From assembly GCA_022749755.1 (NCBI GenBank), contig CM040450.1:7740913-7804912 (forward strand): 64,000 nucleotides of DNA. The letters run 5' to 3'. The notes under the pieces were generated by a model, which made no database searches, was not told the DNA's origin, and was given only the letters and a program-made list of their open reading frames with translations. The stretch comes from Azadirachta indica. Its lineage: Eukaryota > Streptophyta > Magnoliopsida > Sapindales > Meliaceae. Made by a program: the position numbers and the translations under genes. Every line of letters begins with the position of its first letter. Within the stretch, counting starts at the first letter, position 1. Positions 22,878-35,914 of this stretch are shown piece after piece.

Positions 22878-22889
22878 ACAGATGATATT

Positions 22890-24479
22890 TAATAATTTAA
22901 TCAATTGTAAGTTATATGAATAACATGTATATCAAATAATTGGAAATATAATGGATTCCTGAAAAGGAGGAATAATATTAATTTAATTAACATACATTTA
23001 AACGATTTAGTTGAACGTTCACTATGCATATGATGGATATTTTAAATCAATTAAATATATTAACACAATGTGTTCCCACTAGTATCTAATGTTATTCACT
23101 TAACTACCCAAGTTGTTCACTTGAAAAATATTTTTTAAAATTATTTATAATTTTATGTCATCTACAAGTGACTTTAGCATCTCTCTTACCTTTAGAATAC
23201 TCGACATTTAGAAAAACATAAAACACACTCAATACATGAGGGACTATCACCTGTCGTCAGATCGGAAGTGGAACCGTCGAATTTTATCTTCAATTTCCAA
23301 CACGTGACAGGACGCCCACCCCTTCACTTTCCTAAATTCTCCCTCTTATTAGCAATCCAAAAATCACCCTCGCAGGTTGTAAAATAAATATCTTACTGTA
23401 CAATTTAAATTAAAAGACAATATTTAACTTTTTATCGCCTCTGTCTCTTGTTTCTCAATTTCAAGAACATTATTAGAAGTAAATTACCACACTCTCTCTC
23501 TCCTTCTCAATTCCAAAAATATTACTCGAAGAAAGTTGTCAGCTTAAATTCAAAAGCATTATTTGTCGTATGGGGATCATGAAGCTTGCTATTTGAAAAT
23601 TATTGGATTAGTTTTTTTTTTTTATTTCATATTTATACATCATTGCATTTACTGTATTTATACTATATTTTGTTTGATTAAAGATTTGATCATATATATT
23701 TTTAATCTATTGAAATACCATATTATTGTTAATACTTGAGATTTACAAGTTTTATTTTTTAAATTTATTTTCGTAATCCTATAGTAATAAATGACAGAAA
23801 TGAAGAAAAACTCCATGGTGGAAGGAGATGGACAATTAAGCTTATGACAATCGCATTTATTTTTATGAAGAATATCATAGGTCGTGCTCACTCATCATCT
23901 ACTTCAAGATTGTTTCAACAAGATTGCCATTGATGGTTTGGAAGATTAAGGAACAAGAAAAAAAAATTTGAGAAACAAGAGAAAAAATATTATGAAACAA
24001 GAGAAGCACATTAAAGAACAAGGCAACAAGTTTACTTGAATTGAGAAACTAATTGTAGACCATCTTCATATTTGGGAGTTATATTATTGAGTCTTTTTTT
24101 TCTTAATATTAAAAATTTGTTTTTAGTATGTTTATTTTTTGCACTAGAATTTCTATGTTAATACTTTAATTTATTACATTAATGTTATTTATTTTTGTTA
24201 AATTTTTTACAATAGTATGCAATTATAGATTTCAAAATGCCTTATTTATTGATAATTAAAAATATTACTTTAAATAACTATTTTATTGAACAAAGCAATG
24301 AATTTTTTAAGGCAACAATAAAATATAGTATATTGTAGCATTTAACTATGATAAAAATTTATTAGATGATCATTTGTAACGAAATAATTGGTTAGATATT
24401 GTTCGAAACCTTAAACATGAATATCTACTTTGAGGTGAGGCAAAATCATTTTAATTTATAGACCTTAACTAATAGGGCT
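22890..24479. other. Intergenic DNA, no gene recognised
   Basis: AT-rich with one GC-richer patch (about 23245-23380) that includes a G-box-like CACGTGAC (about 23301) and CT-rich tracts at 23490-23510. This resembles promoter or leader DNA, but no downstream frame on either strand looks like a protein family. It may be the remnant of a lost gene. Confidence 0.4.
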
Positions 24480-27268
24480 TCACAATGAACGAACGATATG
24501 TTCCACCCTCCCAAGTCACCTTCTTCGTATTTCCATATATTAGATCACTTGACCACGTACATTTCCTGGAGATTTTGCGTGAGACTCAATATGTACAAAT
24601 GAAACCATGCTTTCCACCCTGGCCTAGCACAGACATTGATTGGTTGCAAAGTGTCCGCGTGTGCCCTAACAAATAGTGGGACATGTGGAACCAATCCCCT
24701 TCTGGATGTTATGCTTTGTATATAAGATAAGAAAGAACTTGACCTCCTCACTAGTTCAAAAATGGTTGTGTCTTTCTTACTCATGTACCCCCTAAAAAAT
24801 TCTAGATAATTTAAAGTGGGCTTTAATATGAAGGCAGCCAAGGAAACTACTAAGTTTGGTATAAGAATGAATGAACAAGATTGACTCTCGATATGGCTAG
24901 AACTAGATGTCGGTTGAGCTCTACTCCAACCTAAAGGTTGAGTACTTTCTAACACTTTTTCGGTTATGGGAACATCCTACTATAGATAGGTGATCAATGG
25001 TTCCAATCGCTAGAGAAAGATCAATGCATAAATTATAGAATCGGCCTTTTTTTATATTATTTAAGCTAGCTCTGAAATCCTTTATTTGATTGAGATCTAG
25101 AGTTCAAATGATCCAATAACGCTGGTCTTCAATTCTGGACTTTACCATTTGCTCCAATCCCCTATATATGTATACTAAACCCACTATTGAGTTAGAACTG
25201 GAGATCCTTAGAATCTTACTAGAGATCTCGATTCGGGGCAAATAGCAAAGCACAAGCCCCCTTTCTATAACCAAAAAAAATGTATTAAAAAGATGTGTGA
25301 AAGGTTGTTGAGATCAATGCGCCTAATCAAAAACGTAGTCAGTGTTCCAAGCTATACAAACTAAATCGGCTCAAAGTCAACCAATTGGAGAGGAAAGAGC
25401 TATGCTCAACTGTAGTATACACTTACTCGGCCAAAATCCTCCTTTCCTTGATCTTATACATAGCTTGCATGGACACTATGAAGCAATGGAACAAATACAA
25501 CGGCGAAGACAGCGAGAGAGGGGCAGATAATGGAACACGGGGGAGTGTAGAAATGATGTGCATCTATCTCCTACGTGGTATGAAACTGTCATCCCCCTGC
25601 AAATAGAATGATTGAAATGGACCTTAAATATATAAATGTGTTGGCAGATACTACTTGGGCAAGATAATGAATTCTTCCCCAATTATCTAATATGGAGGGA
25701 TGACTTTGCTTTGAATTCCAATCCTTAAATATGATTGTCTAAAATCAATCTTGAAATAGAAAGTAGGGTGGGCTTATGCTTATCAATGCCCAGTTTATTT
25801 GAAAGCCCCTATCAATCTTTCATTTGGGTTGGTTGCGTGAAGTAGATAGCCTACATGGTAAATTAGCCAATAAAGGTGGTGATATTTATTAGTACCCTAC
25901 CTTGAAAACTTATCAAGGTTATGATTGATAGATGAAGGATAAGAGTTTAACTTTTTAATTCGTGTTGTATATAAGATACATTCTAGTCTTGGGACATATC
26001 TCATAGAACCATAGGTGGTGTTGGAATTCAAATTTAACAACCAGCAATCTCACCCTTCAATCATTTCTTTTAAGTCTCTCTTATGTGCCAATTGCAGAAT
26101 CTTAGAGGGTGAATAAGATCAAGATCTACAACGACCGTGAATAACCTTCAACTCCCTAGCAAGCTTTCTAGATAAACTTCTCTTAGGCTTGGCAAAAAGA
26201 CGGGTTTGGTTTAGTTTTGCAAAAATCCATCGCAAACCTAGCCTAAACACGGGTTTAATATTTTTGACCTGGCTTGAATAAGGCCAGTCAAAAATTCAAG
26301 TTTTTAAAAACTTGAAATAATAAAAAAAAATTATTATTTTTTGTTTTTGGGCCTGGTTTTGACCCGTCCGATGTTAGCCGACTTTAAATTATTGGAAGTC
26401 CAATCAACTTGACTTTGACCCTACCTAGGCCTAGTTCGAGTTATAGTGAAAAAAATCTAAGTCTAACCTGATCTATTTTTAAGGTCAAATTAAATCTGGC
26501 CATAAAAAAATGAGTTTACCTAAGCAAGGTCGAACCCAGGTTTTTTTGCCAAGCCTATTTTCAACTTAGATGGATAAAGATGGCAATGCAACATGGGAAC
26601 CAATTGTCATTGCTATTGCTATTACTTTACTGACTCAGAACTAAGGGTTGATAAGGGAAAGCTAATACATGCTTCCGTTATCACTGGAGATGCTCACTGA
26701 ACCAAATAGAAGGTCGAATTATACTCCATATATAATAAAGAATCCAATATTATTAAAGGTAGTCTTGGAGAAAGAGTTTATTCTCGCTTTTATACTGCAC
26801 GTAAGAAAAAAGACATGAAAAAGCATAACAACTCAATCGAACCGTTCTTCAATACACAAGCATTTGGAAGGCATCCCTTCTCATATCCTTGTTTGACACC
26901 AGCCCTTCTTTTAAAATCATCCAATATCATCCTTGCATTCTTCTCTTTAGTTCCAGGCTCTTACATCGTAGCCTCTAATTGCCTCCACTTATTTGCTTCT
27001 TTTAAGAACTTTGGTTGCTCGCAGCCCTATCCATCTATTTCAATAGAAGGTGGGATCTGATCCATCATTCATTTCTAAGCAATCAATGCAAGTAGATCTC
27101 TGTGAACGTCTTTCCCATCCTTTCTCCCGTTATTCCATCTTAGTCTGTAAACACCTATTCAACCTTTTTTTTTTAGTTGCAACCTATTACTCTACATTTT
27201 GGATTCAACTACAAGTAGAATATGGATTATAGTAGCAAAGAAGCAGATGGAAACATGGTAAATGTAGT
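24480..27268. other. Less AT-rich unidentified DNA, possibly organelle-derived
   Basis: The stretch looks clearly less AT-rich than its surroundings, with mixed-complexity text and no sustained coding frame; the longest frames (e.g. 24545-24955 minus, 136 codons) show no family motif. Texture and lack of repeats resemble plant mitochondrial intergenic DNA moved to the nucleus. No organelle gene was recognised, so this stays a suggestion. A MITE-like element (26184-26557) is inserted in it. Confidence 0.3.
26184..26557. mobile_element. MITE-like element, about 370 bp, with TAGGCTTGGCAAAAA ends
   Basis: Begins TAGGCTTGGCAAAAAGACGG and ends TTTTTTTGCCAAGCCTA, giving inverted termini of about 15 bp. 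The interior has repeated GGGTTT/GACC words but no frame. It is probably a non-autonomous DNA transposon. A target duplication is not clear. Confidence 0.55.
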
Positions 27269-28565
27269 TGATAAGTGTGTAGAATACGCACTTATCGGTC
27301 GTTTCAAGAGTTGAATTGTTTTGTAAATCCTCAAATGTTAATATTTAATGAATTTATTAGTGCCTTGTCTAGAAAAGATAGCAAACAGTCATTTAAATGA
27401 AATCAACTCGAAAAAGAAATGTCGAAAAAGTCGGAAAGGAAATAGAGACAAAAAATGCAAAAGTTTCAAGACTAAAGTGCAACAAAATCAAAAACTGATG
27501 ATGATTGTGGACTGATTGCATGGCACGAAGTAGCCACTATTATCTAAGGGACCAAGAATGGAATGCTAAGTTTTGAGTGAGAGAAGGTGAAGAACAAGAA
27601 AGGATTCTAGAGATAGAAGGTGATTGATTCAAGTTGAAGCATTTAGAAGAAGACTTTAAGAAGGGTCATTAAAGCTTTCATCTCTAGTCTAGTTTTCTAA
27701 ACTCTGTTACTCTTATTTTGTATTTCATTTGAACTCTATTTGTTGAATTTGAAGGTTATGGAATACATAATGATTTTGATGTTGATATTTGAGATGGTAG
27801 GATAAATTTCTTAATCTAGGATCTTGATGTAACATATCTTGATTATGTTTAACTAATTGTCATGTTCTTTAATGTCGAATGATTCTATTTACTTGTGTTT
27901 ACTTATATTAATTAATTCTAATTTGTTGTTTAACAAATTGAATGATCTAAGATGAATGAATTAATACTTGGAAAGATTTAATTTGTTTATCAGATTAAGT
28001 AAATACAATTTAGTGTATTAAGGTCTTGGGAGAAATTTAGTATCTAAATAATTGAATAATTACCTAGATTAGAGGTAAAAATTGAGAGGTAATTAAGTTT
28101 GTTTTAAGTAATTAAGTAGCATATACTTAAGGAACACTTAATTAACCAAGTTTTAATTTGGGAACTTTTGCACAATAATTTGTTTGACTCTCGGCAGAGG
28201 TAACAAATTCACTTTAAATCCTACAATTAATAAATAAAATCACAACACATTATTAATAGCCAATTATGAAAAACATAGAATGGGATAAGTGAAATCAAGG
28301 TCTTAGATCTCTTATTCTCAAATTAATCAATTCATTCTTTGACACCCTTTAATTTGACTTTCATTCTTTTTTTTAGTTAGTCATCGAATTTAGTTTTATT
28401 TGCTTTTACAATTAATTAACTTAAATTACTTAGATAAAATTGGACTTTCAAGACTATAGCACTTAGCAATTCTTTCAAATTTCAATTTTCATGGGACAAT
28501 ACTTATACTTATCATCTTACAACTTAATACGACTCATACCTTTGTAGTTAGCATTATTGCGATCA
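27269..28565 (+). repeat. Athila-type Ty3-gypsy LTR (1,297 bp)
   Basis: Begins TGATAAGTGTGTAGAATACG (27269) and ends TTGCGATCA (28565). A primer site follows it directly. The first 27 bases contain a palindrome, GATAAGTG...CACTTATC. The LTR is AT-rich with no frame. The matching 3' LTR was not found, so the element is truncated on the right. Confidence 0.65.
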
Positions 28566-28571
28566 AGTTTT

Positions 28572-28589
28572 TGGCGTCATTGTTGGGGA
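28572..28589 (+). other. Primer binding site of the Athila-like element
   Basis: TGGCGTCATTGTTGGGGA is a two-mismatch form of TGGCGCCGTTGCCGGGGA, the primer site used by Athila/Tat elements. It lies six bases after the LTR terminus. Confidence 0.65.
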
Positions 28590-28702
28590 TTAAAATATTT
28601 GAATATTAATGATACTATAGTAGCATGTTCAATCTTACTCTAAGCTTTTATTTTCTTTTATTTTGTTTAAGTGTTTGTTCTATTTTTGGAGTTTGTAGGG
28701 GT

Positions 28703-29690
28703 ATGCAAAGAACCAATAGCGTTGAACTTATTGCATTTGATCTTGAGACTGAACAGACTTTTCGCCGATTGAGAAAAGAAAGGAGGAATTGATCTAGAAC
28801 TATAGAAAATGAATGACATCAACAACCACCACTGCAACCCAAACAATCAAGAGCACTTCGAGATTACTTCGGCCAATGATTAATGATAACTATTTAGGAA
28901 TTTTTCGGCAAGCAATTAACGCCAACAATTTTGAGCTTAAACCTGCATTAATAAACATGGTTCAACAAAACCAATATATAAAGGTTTGTCTCATAAAGAC
29001 CCCAATATCCATTTGGCTATGGTTTTAAAGGTGTGCGAGACTATTAAGGTGAACGAAGTAGACCAAGATTTAATCTGAATAAGGTTGTTTTCGTTTTTTT
29101 CGTTTTCGTTTTCATTAAAGGATAAGGCTCAGGGTTGATTGTAACCCTTACAACCGAGTAGCATTAGTACGTGGGAAGAATTGGCTCATAAATTTCTCAC
29201 CAAATTCTTTCCACTGTCGAAGACTTCACAATTAATGGGAGAGATTGCATAGTTTAGGCAGCTGGACTTTGAGCCGTGTATGAGTTTTGGGAGCACTTTA
29301 AGGACTTAATCCAAAAATGTCCTTAACATAGTTACCAAGATTGGTTCCAAATTCAACTATTCTACAATGGATTAAATAGGCAAACTCAAATGATTGTAAA
29401 CACGATAGCTGGTGGTACTTTGTTGTCCAAGATGGCTAAGAAGGCCTATGCTTTACTTGAAGAAATGGTGTGCAATAACTACCAATGGCCTAGTAAGAGG
29501 TCAATTATGAAGAAAGTTACGAGAGTTTATAACGTACATCAAATGACAATACCTTCAACCCAAGTAACAACTTTAACAAACCAAATTAAAAACCTTACCA
29601 CAAGGGATGCATCCTCAAGCAAAGAGAAAGTGATGGCTATGAGTTCTTCATGTGTTGATGATGGTTTTAGGGAAGAGTAATGCCAATAAA
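28703..29690 (+). pseudogene. Athila-type gag pseudogene
   Basis: From ATG 28703 it reads MQRTNSVELIAFDLETEQTF, with a stop after KERRN. It then resumes around 28820-28990 with RLLRPMINDN...INANNFELKPALINMVQQNQ, the conserved Athila gag N-terminus. Later pieces are FLTKFFPLSKT-like (about 29190), DFEPCMSFGS (about 29266), and IQLFYNGLNRQTQMIVNTIA then GGTLLSKMAKKAYALLEEMV (29340-29470), ending near VDDGFREE at 29680. Stops and frameshifts are frequent, and no pol follows. Gag would form the virus-like particle. Confidence 0.75.
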
Positions 29691-30640
29691 TCAACAACTG
29701 AAACTACAACTTTCAGCCAAGTAATAATTTATGATCCCATTACCATCTGAGACTACGAAAGTTTTCTATTGACTTGTCTCTACTAAAGGGACAGTGATTA
29801 TGCTCTTCGATTAGTTAATAATGAGGGATCTTTCTTACTTTTCAGTAGGGAAATGAATAAATCACTACAAGTTCTTTAAAAAAGGGAAACAATTTCCTTA
29901 CAAACTACAGCAATACTAAAAAACAAACACACTTATTTGCTGGAAACAAACACACTTCTTTGTAGTGGAAACTTGATATTTCATTCTGAAATTGTTTATA
30001 AGAGTCCTCAATTAGGGCCGTTTGCTGAGTAATTCTTTGATCAGTACATTTAAATAAGGTTACCTCTTTCTGGATGCACTTCTTTTACAACAAGTGGGTT
30101 GGTTTATCGCCTTTGTTGATTGTCTTATTGCATATTCAATTGCGTAGCGAGTGCAATCCCACATCATTTTTTTATATTCAATAGTTGGATTGCCCTATTC
30201 CGGAGAGAGTCCTCTTTTTTAAGTTATCTTCTTTGGAGGCAACTCTGCTACCAAACAAAGTTACCTATTTCAAGTAATAAATTTTTAACTAAGCAACCTT
30301 CCAAGGAAAATATTCATATGATTGCACCTCAAGCTTAAGTAAGTCTAACCTTGAAGGTTTCTAGGGGGAACTAAAGTTGGTTACCCACGGTGAGATGGAG
30401 GGAGCAACTATCATATTGAAGAGTTCTCTTTCCCGTTACTCCTTTTGTCTTATAGCTAAAGGTTGTCTTCTTCTCCAGTTGTGTGTAGTTGAAGCTCTCT
30501 TGCCTATCTTAGTTCTTATTCTTGAAAGAAGTTTCTCCTATACTAAGGGCAAAAAGATATTGTTTTTTCTTTCAGTGTCCCCGAACTTCAATAAGGATGA
30601 TTTCATAAAATAAGGTCTCTAGACCTGCTAATCTCGACCT
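29691..30640. other. Unidentified DNA, possibly organelle-derived
   Basis: Similar in texture to 24480-27268: mixed complexity, no family-like frame, a small direct repeat AACAAACACACTT (about 29931 and 29945). It interrupts the Athila-type material. Origin is not established. Confidence 0.3.
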
Positions 30641-32192
30641 TTTTATCGTGAATAAATCACTTGATTGGCTCAAAATCTTACCTTGGAATTTCACATGAAA
30701 ATCGAGATTCTGCAGTGCTGTGCCTAATTTTTATATAATTTTTGTCATGTGTATTTTTAGTCTTAAATTTATGCTAGTTTGTGTTTACTTTTCTTATTTA
30801 TTGGAGTTTTAATTTTCTTCATTTATTTTTATTTAGGAATAAAGAAATTGAAGGAATCATGGGAATTGATAAAGAAAACAATCAGCTATTTTTAGAATTT
30901 TCGAATGAGCAAAAATTCCCTTCATCAAAAGAATCGAAAACTTTCATTTCTCAAATTTTCTAAAATATTATTTACTATTTCTGGCATAACTACTGATAGA
31001 GAACTTCGAAGAGGGCGATCTTGGAGTCCATAGAAAGCTAAAAGAAAACCCTACAACATTTGTGTTGAAGGCTTTCCGAAAAACGACCATCTTAATAAAG
31101 AAGATTGGGTGACAAGACAATGATCAAAAACTACCTATTTTAGAATCTTATTTTGGGAAACAAAGGAGAGGGGACTTTAAGGAAGAGGGCAAGCATAATT
31201 TGGGAGATGATTATGAAATTGGAGGACGAGGGAGACTGTTTTTGACCATTGAAAAGAAATTTGAAGCGTGGAGAAAGAAGAAGACAGAGATCAGATTGGA
31301 GCTTATCCATGATTAAGATTCTCGAACCACATATTGTTTCCGTCTTGACTCTTTCATCTTCTCTTTGTACAATTTTAATTATAAATTCCGAAGACGTGAT
31401 GGTTTTCTTTAATTCTATTATGAACTAATTTTCATTACTAAGGCTATGATGTAGCCTCTCCTTGACAGTTTCGAATCTTATTTTTATGTGATCATGATTT
31501 TATCTTTTCTTTTGAGTATACATCATTAAGTCTAATGCTTTCAATTATCTAGATAATAATTGAATGATTGGTTGTGCATGTTAATTCGAGAGATTATGCT
31601 TGTAATTTAGTTTTGTATGATGTATGCCGTGAATTGAATGAAAGATAGGAATATGTCAACATGATTTGTATAGCTTTTATGTGAAATATTATTGATCTTA
31701 ATGTGCTCAAATGCTTTTAAAAAATGCATAGACATGTCATAGGTTATCTTATGTTGGGTAATTGTAATTCTATTCCAAAGAGAGTCTTAGATAAGTTTGA
31801 GTATTTCACCGTCAAATAGAATAATAATTGATTGATTGCATGGTTAGGATTTGTATTAGAGTAGTTATGTGAGTCAGATGCCTTAATATTTTCTTTTTTA
31901 GTGAAAACCTCTTCTTTTTAAGTGTTTCATTAAATTTCTCATTTGTCCATTTAAATTTTATTTATTTTTATTTTGCCAATTCAAAATCCACCAATTTATT
32001 TTATTTAATCTTCAAATAATTTACAACTAAAATAATGTTAATAGTTAATAGGTAAGTAGTTCTTATGGGTTTGATATCCTTCTCTATCATTATATTACTT
32101 GCCACGACTTCGTGAACTTGCATATTATAATGACGAGGTTTTGGTACCACTAACCATTTATTTCGTATCGCTTTTCATACCAACTAGCTTTG
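30641..32192 (+). repeat. Probable LTR/leader of a second Athila-like element
   Basis: About 1.5 kb of AT-rich non-coding DNA sits directly before a second Athila-type gag remnant. Near its end, TTTTGGTACCACTAACC (about 32140) could be a decayed primer site. Neither LTR terminus can be fixed. Assignment rests mainly on position. Confidence 0.35.
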
Positions 32193-33720
32193 CGTGTTTT
32201 CAGTCCTAATTTTTAAATTTTTTTTTTATCTTTGTTCACGATTTTCCCAATTTTTGCATGAGACACACTTAAAGTGGGAATTAACACCTTTTGATCATGA
32301 AATGGAAAGCACCTTTCATTTTTTGAACAAGGAAAAGAAGCAGGGTACAACAACCGAGAACAAAGTAATTGAAGATCAACTTGAGAACAGGATTTTGGGA
32401 CTTTATGTTGTTGCCTTGATCACTAGAGCTACTTCTACCATTAGAAAGCCTACCATTCAAGCTAACAATTTTGAGATAAAGCTAACTGTTTTTAAAATGG
32501 TGGCCTCAACGGTGCAATTTAGTGACATGCCACCTAATGATCCAAATACTCATATAGCAAATTTTCTAGAGTTATGCCCTTGGTGGCTCAATTTTCCCCT
32601 GAATCAATAAGAATAAGGTCTTGGATGTCATGTTTCAGCCTTAAACAAAACAGCGGTCAGTATTTTGGCCATTTGTCTGATGGTACTTGTAGTAGGCATT
32701 GGTTTTGTACCTAGGAGGAAGAGGATCTGGTGGCGGAGATGGGGGAAGAGGCGTGAGTACACCATGCTTCTGAAGCTTTTCCAAGGCGCGGCTGAGAGTT
32801 ATGCCTAACGGATGGAAAGTCCTGGGTTTCTTTGTCTTTGGCTTTCCGTTAGACAAGACATTGACTGAACTCTTTATAAATAATGGAGCTTTCAATGGTA
32901 CTATTTGATTAAGGCTGTTACCACTCTCTCTAAGATAAGGTAAAATTATGTTTAAACTTACTTGCACCATTAATTATCACTACATGGATGAATTGACTAA
33001 AAAATTTCTAGTAAAGTCCTTTTCTCCAACCAAAATTATAAAGATGCGAAACGATATCATCACTTTTGTTCAATTTGATATGAAATTGCTTTATGAAGGT
33101 TAGAAAGGGTACAAAAAATTACTTAGAAAGTGCTCACACCATGGACTTCTTATTTAGATTCAAATGCAAACCTTCTACAATAGTTGGCATCTTACAACAC
33201 GAACAATGATTGACAGGGCGTTTGGAGAGACTTTGATGGAGAAATCACCATAAGAAGCATATGAGTTGGCGGAGGAAGATGGCAACCAATGACTACCAAT
33301 GGCCAACAGATCAAGTGACATTGAAAAAGCACATAGGCAATTCACGAAATTGATTTTTTTCTACTGATGCAATTTGTGACTTCTGTGCAAGGAATCATGT
33401 GGAGGTCGATTGTCAAGTGGGAATACATTCACCAACCATAGTTCCCAGCAAGCAAATTTTGCGTTGAATTGCCAACATAACAATTGTTAATCCTACACCT
33501 AACAATCCAAGATAGAAAACCACCCAAATTCTCATGGAGCAGCTACCAAAATGTTTCCAAGTCTCCACTAGGTTTTCAAAATCAACAAAATAAGCCGAAT
33601 ATAAGAGAGAGATTAACTTTCAAAATGATGATGTTCTTCTAAAGAACAATGAGAACACTTCCCAAAACATTGAAGGAACGGTTGGTCAATTGACACAATT
33701 ATTGTCCGAAAGGCCTCACT
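32193..33720 (+). pseudogene. Second Athila-type gag pseudogene, interrupted
   Basis: The frame at 32194-32610 includes RATSTIRKPTIQANNFEIKL, VFKMVAS and DMPPNDPNTHIANFLELC, the conserved Athila gag N-terminal region. After an intervening minus-strand fragment (32641-32975), gag resumes with ELTKKFLVKSFSPTKIIKMR, VQFDMKLLYEG, LLRKCSHHGLL, and later MIDRAFGETLMEK. It tails off near GTVGQLTQLLSERP (about 33675-33720). Stops and frameshifts are present and no pol follows. Confidence 0.7.
32641..32975 (-). pseudogene. Tat-like gag C-terminal fragment nested in the Athila gag
   Basis: The minus-strand frame (109 codons) reads KPRTFHPLGITLSRALEKLQ, LTPLPPSPPPDPLPPRYK and YYKYHQTNGQNTDRC. The proline-rich run and the Y-FHQ--GH-T--C-type motif are hallmarks of the gag zinc-finger region of Tat/Ogre-like Ty3 elements. 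It is a small fragment in opposite orientation to the host gag, with no LTR beside it. Confidence 0.6.
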
Positions 33721-34375
33721 TCCAAGCACCACAGAAACAAGCCCAAAGAGCAAATATTCGGAAAAGAGCAGACCTCCAGAGCCGCACCCACCCCTGTTTC
33801 GAGGCAAACTGCATAATATTCAGTTCGCAGAATCTTCCTAACTGTACCGGAGTTACCACCATTGATCGTAAGTTACTACGAGTCAATTAAAATATTCCAT
33901 CAAAATAATTTAAGAACACTTATCAAAACTATCTGCGTCTCGCTACAGCTTTCAAGATCTGATTTGAAATTAATTTTTCCCCAAGTCTAATGCCAAATAT
34001 AACATTTAAATATTTAAAATCCAAAGTTATGCTTGTACAAATTATTCAATACCAACGTGAATTGAAAAAAAAAAAAAAAAAAATCATTGAACTTAAAAAA
34101 ACCTATATACTAATACGCACTTACCAAATCTTACTACAAATATTTTCATCCTAAAATAATGTAATAAACTAATTTATGGATCCATCATTAACAAACATTT
34201 TAACTGATTCTTAATAAAACTAATTATTTATTCAGCATAGCTAATAATAATTACCAAAGATTGAACCGTTATACCAACAGAAGAAAATGAACTTTTACAT
34301 TTATGTAAAACTAGAATATCTAAAAATTAATTCATATACACAAAATTAGGGTTTCCATGCCCCAAAATGTGGCCA
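33721..34375. other. Intergenic DNA and probable 3' UTR of the downstream minus-strand gene
   Basis: AT-rich, with a run of A at about 34069-34083. The part next to 34375 should include the 3' UTR of the IDM1-like gene. No polyadenylation site can be fixed with confidence. Confidence 0.4.
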
Positions 34376-35602
34376 TCAATCCACTTCGACGCCACTAATG
34401 CATTCTGTAGAGTCGGTACTACTGCTAACAATTCGACAGGCAGGAACCATTTTCTGTAGCATGGATGTTCCTTTGAAGGTCACCATCTGGGAGCAGGTTT
34501 TTCTGTATGCACTAAGCTGAACCATACATGCAATGTAATTTCAATTTCCAGCTCACAGCACAACCTGAAATATCAATAATGCTAGCTATCCAAAAAAATC
34601 TCTCCCAAATTATGTGGCATTCATTCATTGGATATTTGAGACATGTTAGAATAAACAATCTTCAAAACTACAAAAATTCATTATCCAATGAATGACTGCC
34701 AACTTAATTGCCATGTTATTGAAGATGTACAATTTAGAATGAATTTTGATATGCCAAGTACTCCTTTTGAATGACACATGTAGATGTTGAATGCATGGAC
34801 ACATAACATACGTACCTGCTCTGGGTCTATCTTCTTGAAACCAAATTTTTCAGTCCATATGGATTCTGCTTCTTCAGCAGCTGGGAGAACAATGCTCTTC
34901 ACATGCAAAAACGACAGCAACTTCTCGATGCAGGAAAACAATAATTGAAAATAGCCCTGTTTGTCATATATGGTGATTCATTGATTGATTAATACATTTG
35001 TACTGCTATGACAAACATGTTATGAGATTTTTGTCCTAGGAAATAGTGAATCACCCAACAACACTATATACGAGCTTTTCTAGAGCTTCAGGTAATTTCG
35101 AAAAATTCCTAAAATGTACACAACTCCAAAGGGCATAAGAAATTGAGAAATGAGTGCTACTTCTTTGGATGGTAAGGTCATCTGGTAAAGCTTCCAAACA
35201 TTTTCATTTTCAAAAACAAAAATAACGATAACCTGTATTTTTAAGAAAGAACGTGATCCAATTGAAAATGAGTTCTTCTCATTTAATAAGTTTTTGTAAG
35301 ACGTGCAAAATGTGAGCATTGTGGTTTTCACTTTTTGATATTTCAAAAAGTGGAAACAGAACATTAAAATCAATTAAATTAGATTATGTATGCCACATCC
35401 CAACAGCCATTAAACTGATGTATCTCATCCTATTTTGTTCTCCTCTAAATGTCAAATTTGGTGTTATTAACTTTTCGTGGTGTCAAATCTCTTGAGCCCC
35501 ACATGTAGAAGAGAACAAAAACAGGCCACTACACATCAGTTTAGTGGCTGTTGGAATGTGGCCAATATTTATTACATAATTAATTGATCTCAATGTTTTC
35601 TT

Positions 35603-35659
<57 letters not shown>

Positions 35660-35710
35660 GTGGCCAATATTTATTACATAATTAATTGATATTGATCTCA
35701 ATGTTTTCTT

Positions 35711-35762
<52 letters not shown>

Positions 35763-35832
35763 GTTTAGTGGCTACCAATATATTACATAATTAATTGATC
35801 TCAATTTTTCTTCTACTACTACTACTATACTA

Positions 35833-35914
<82 letters not shown>

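Noticed and set aside
24545..24955. 136-codon minus-strand frame
   Set aside because: No recognisable domain, no promoter or neighbour context, and composition fits chance in less AT-rich DNA.
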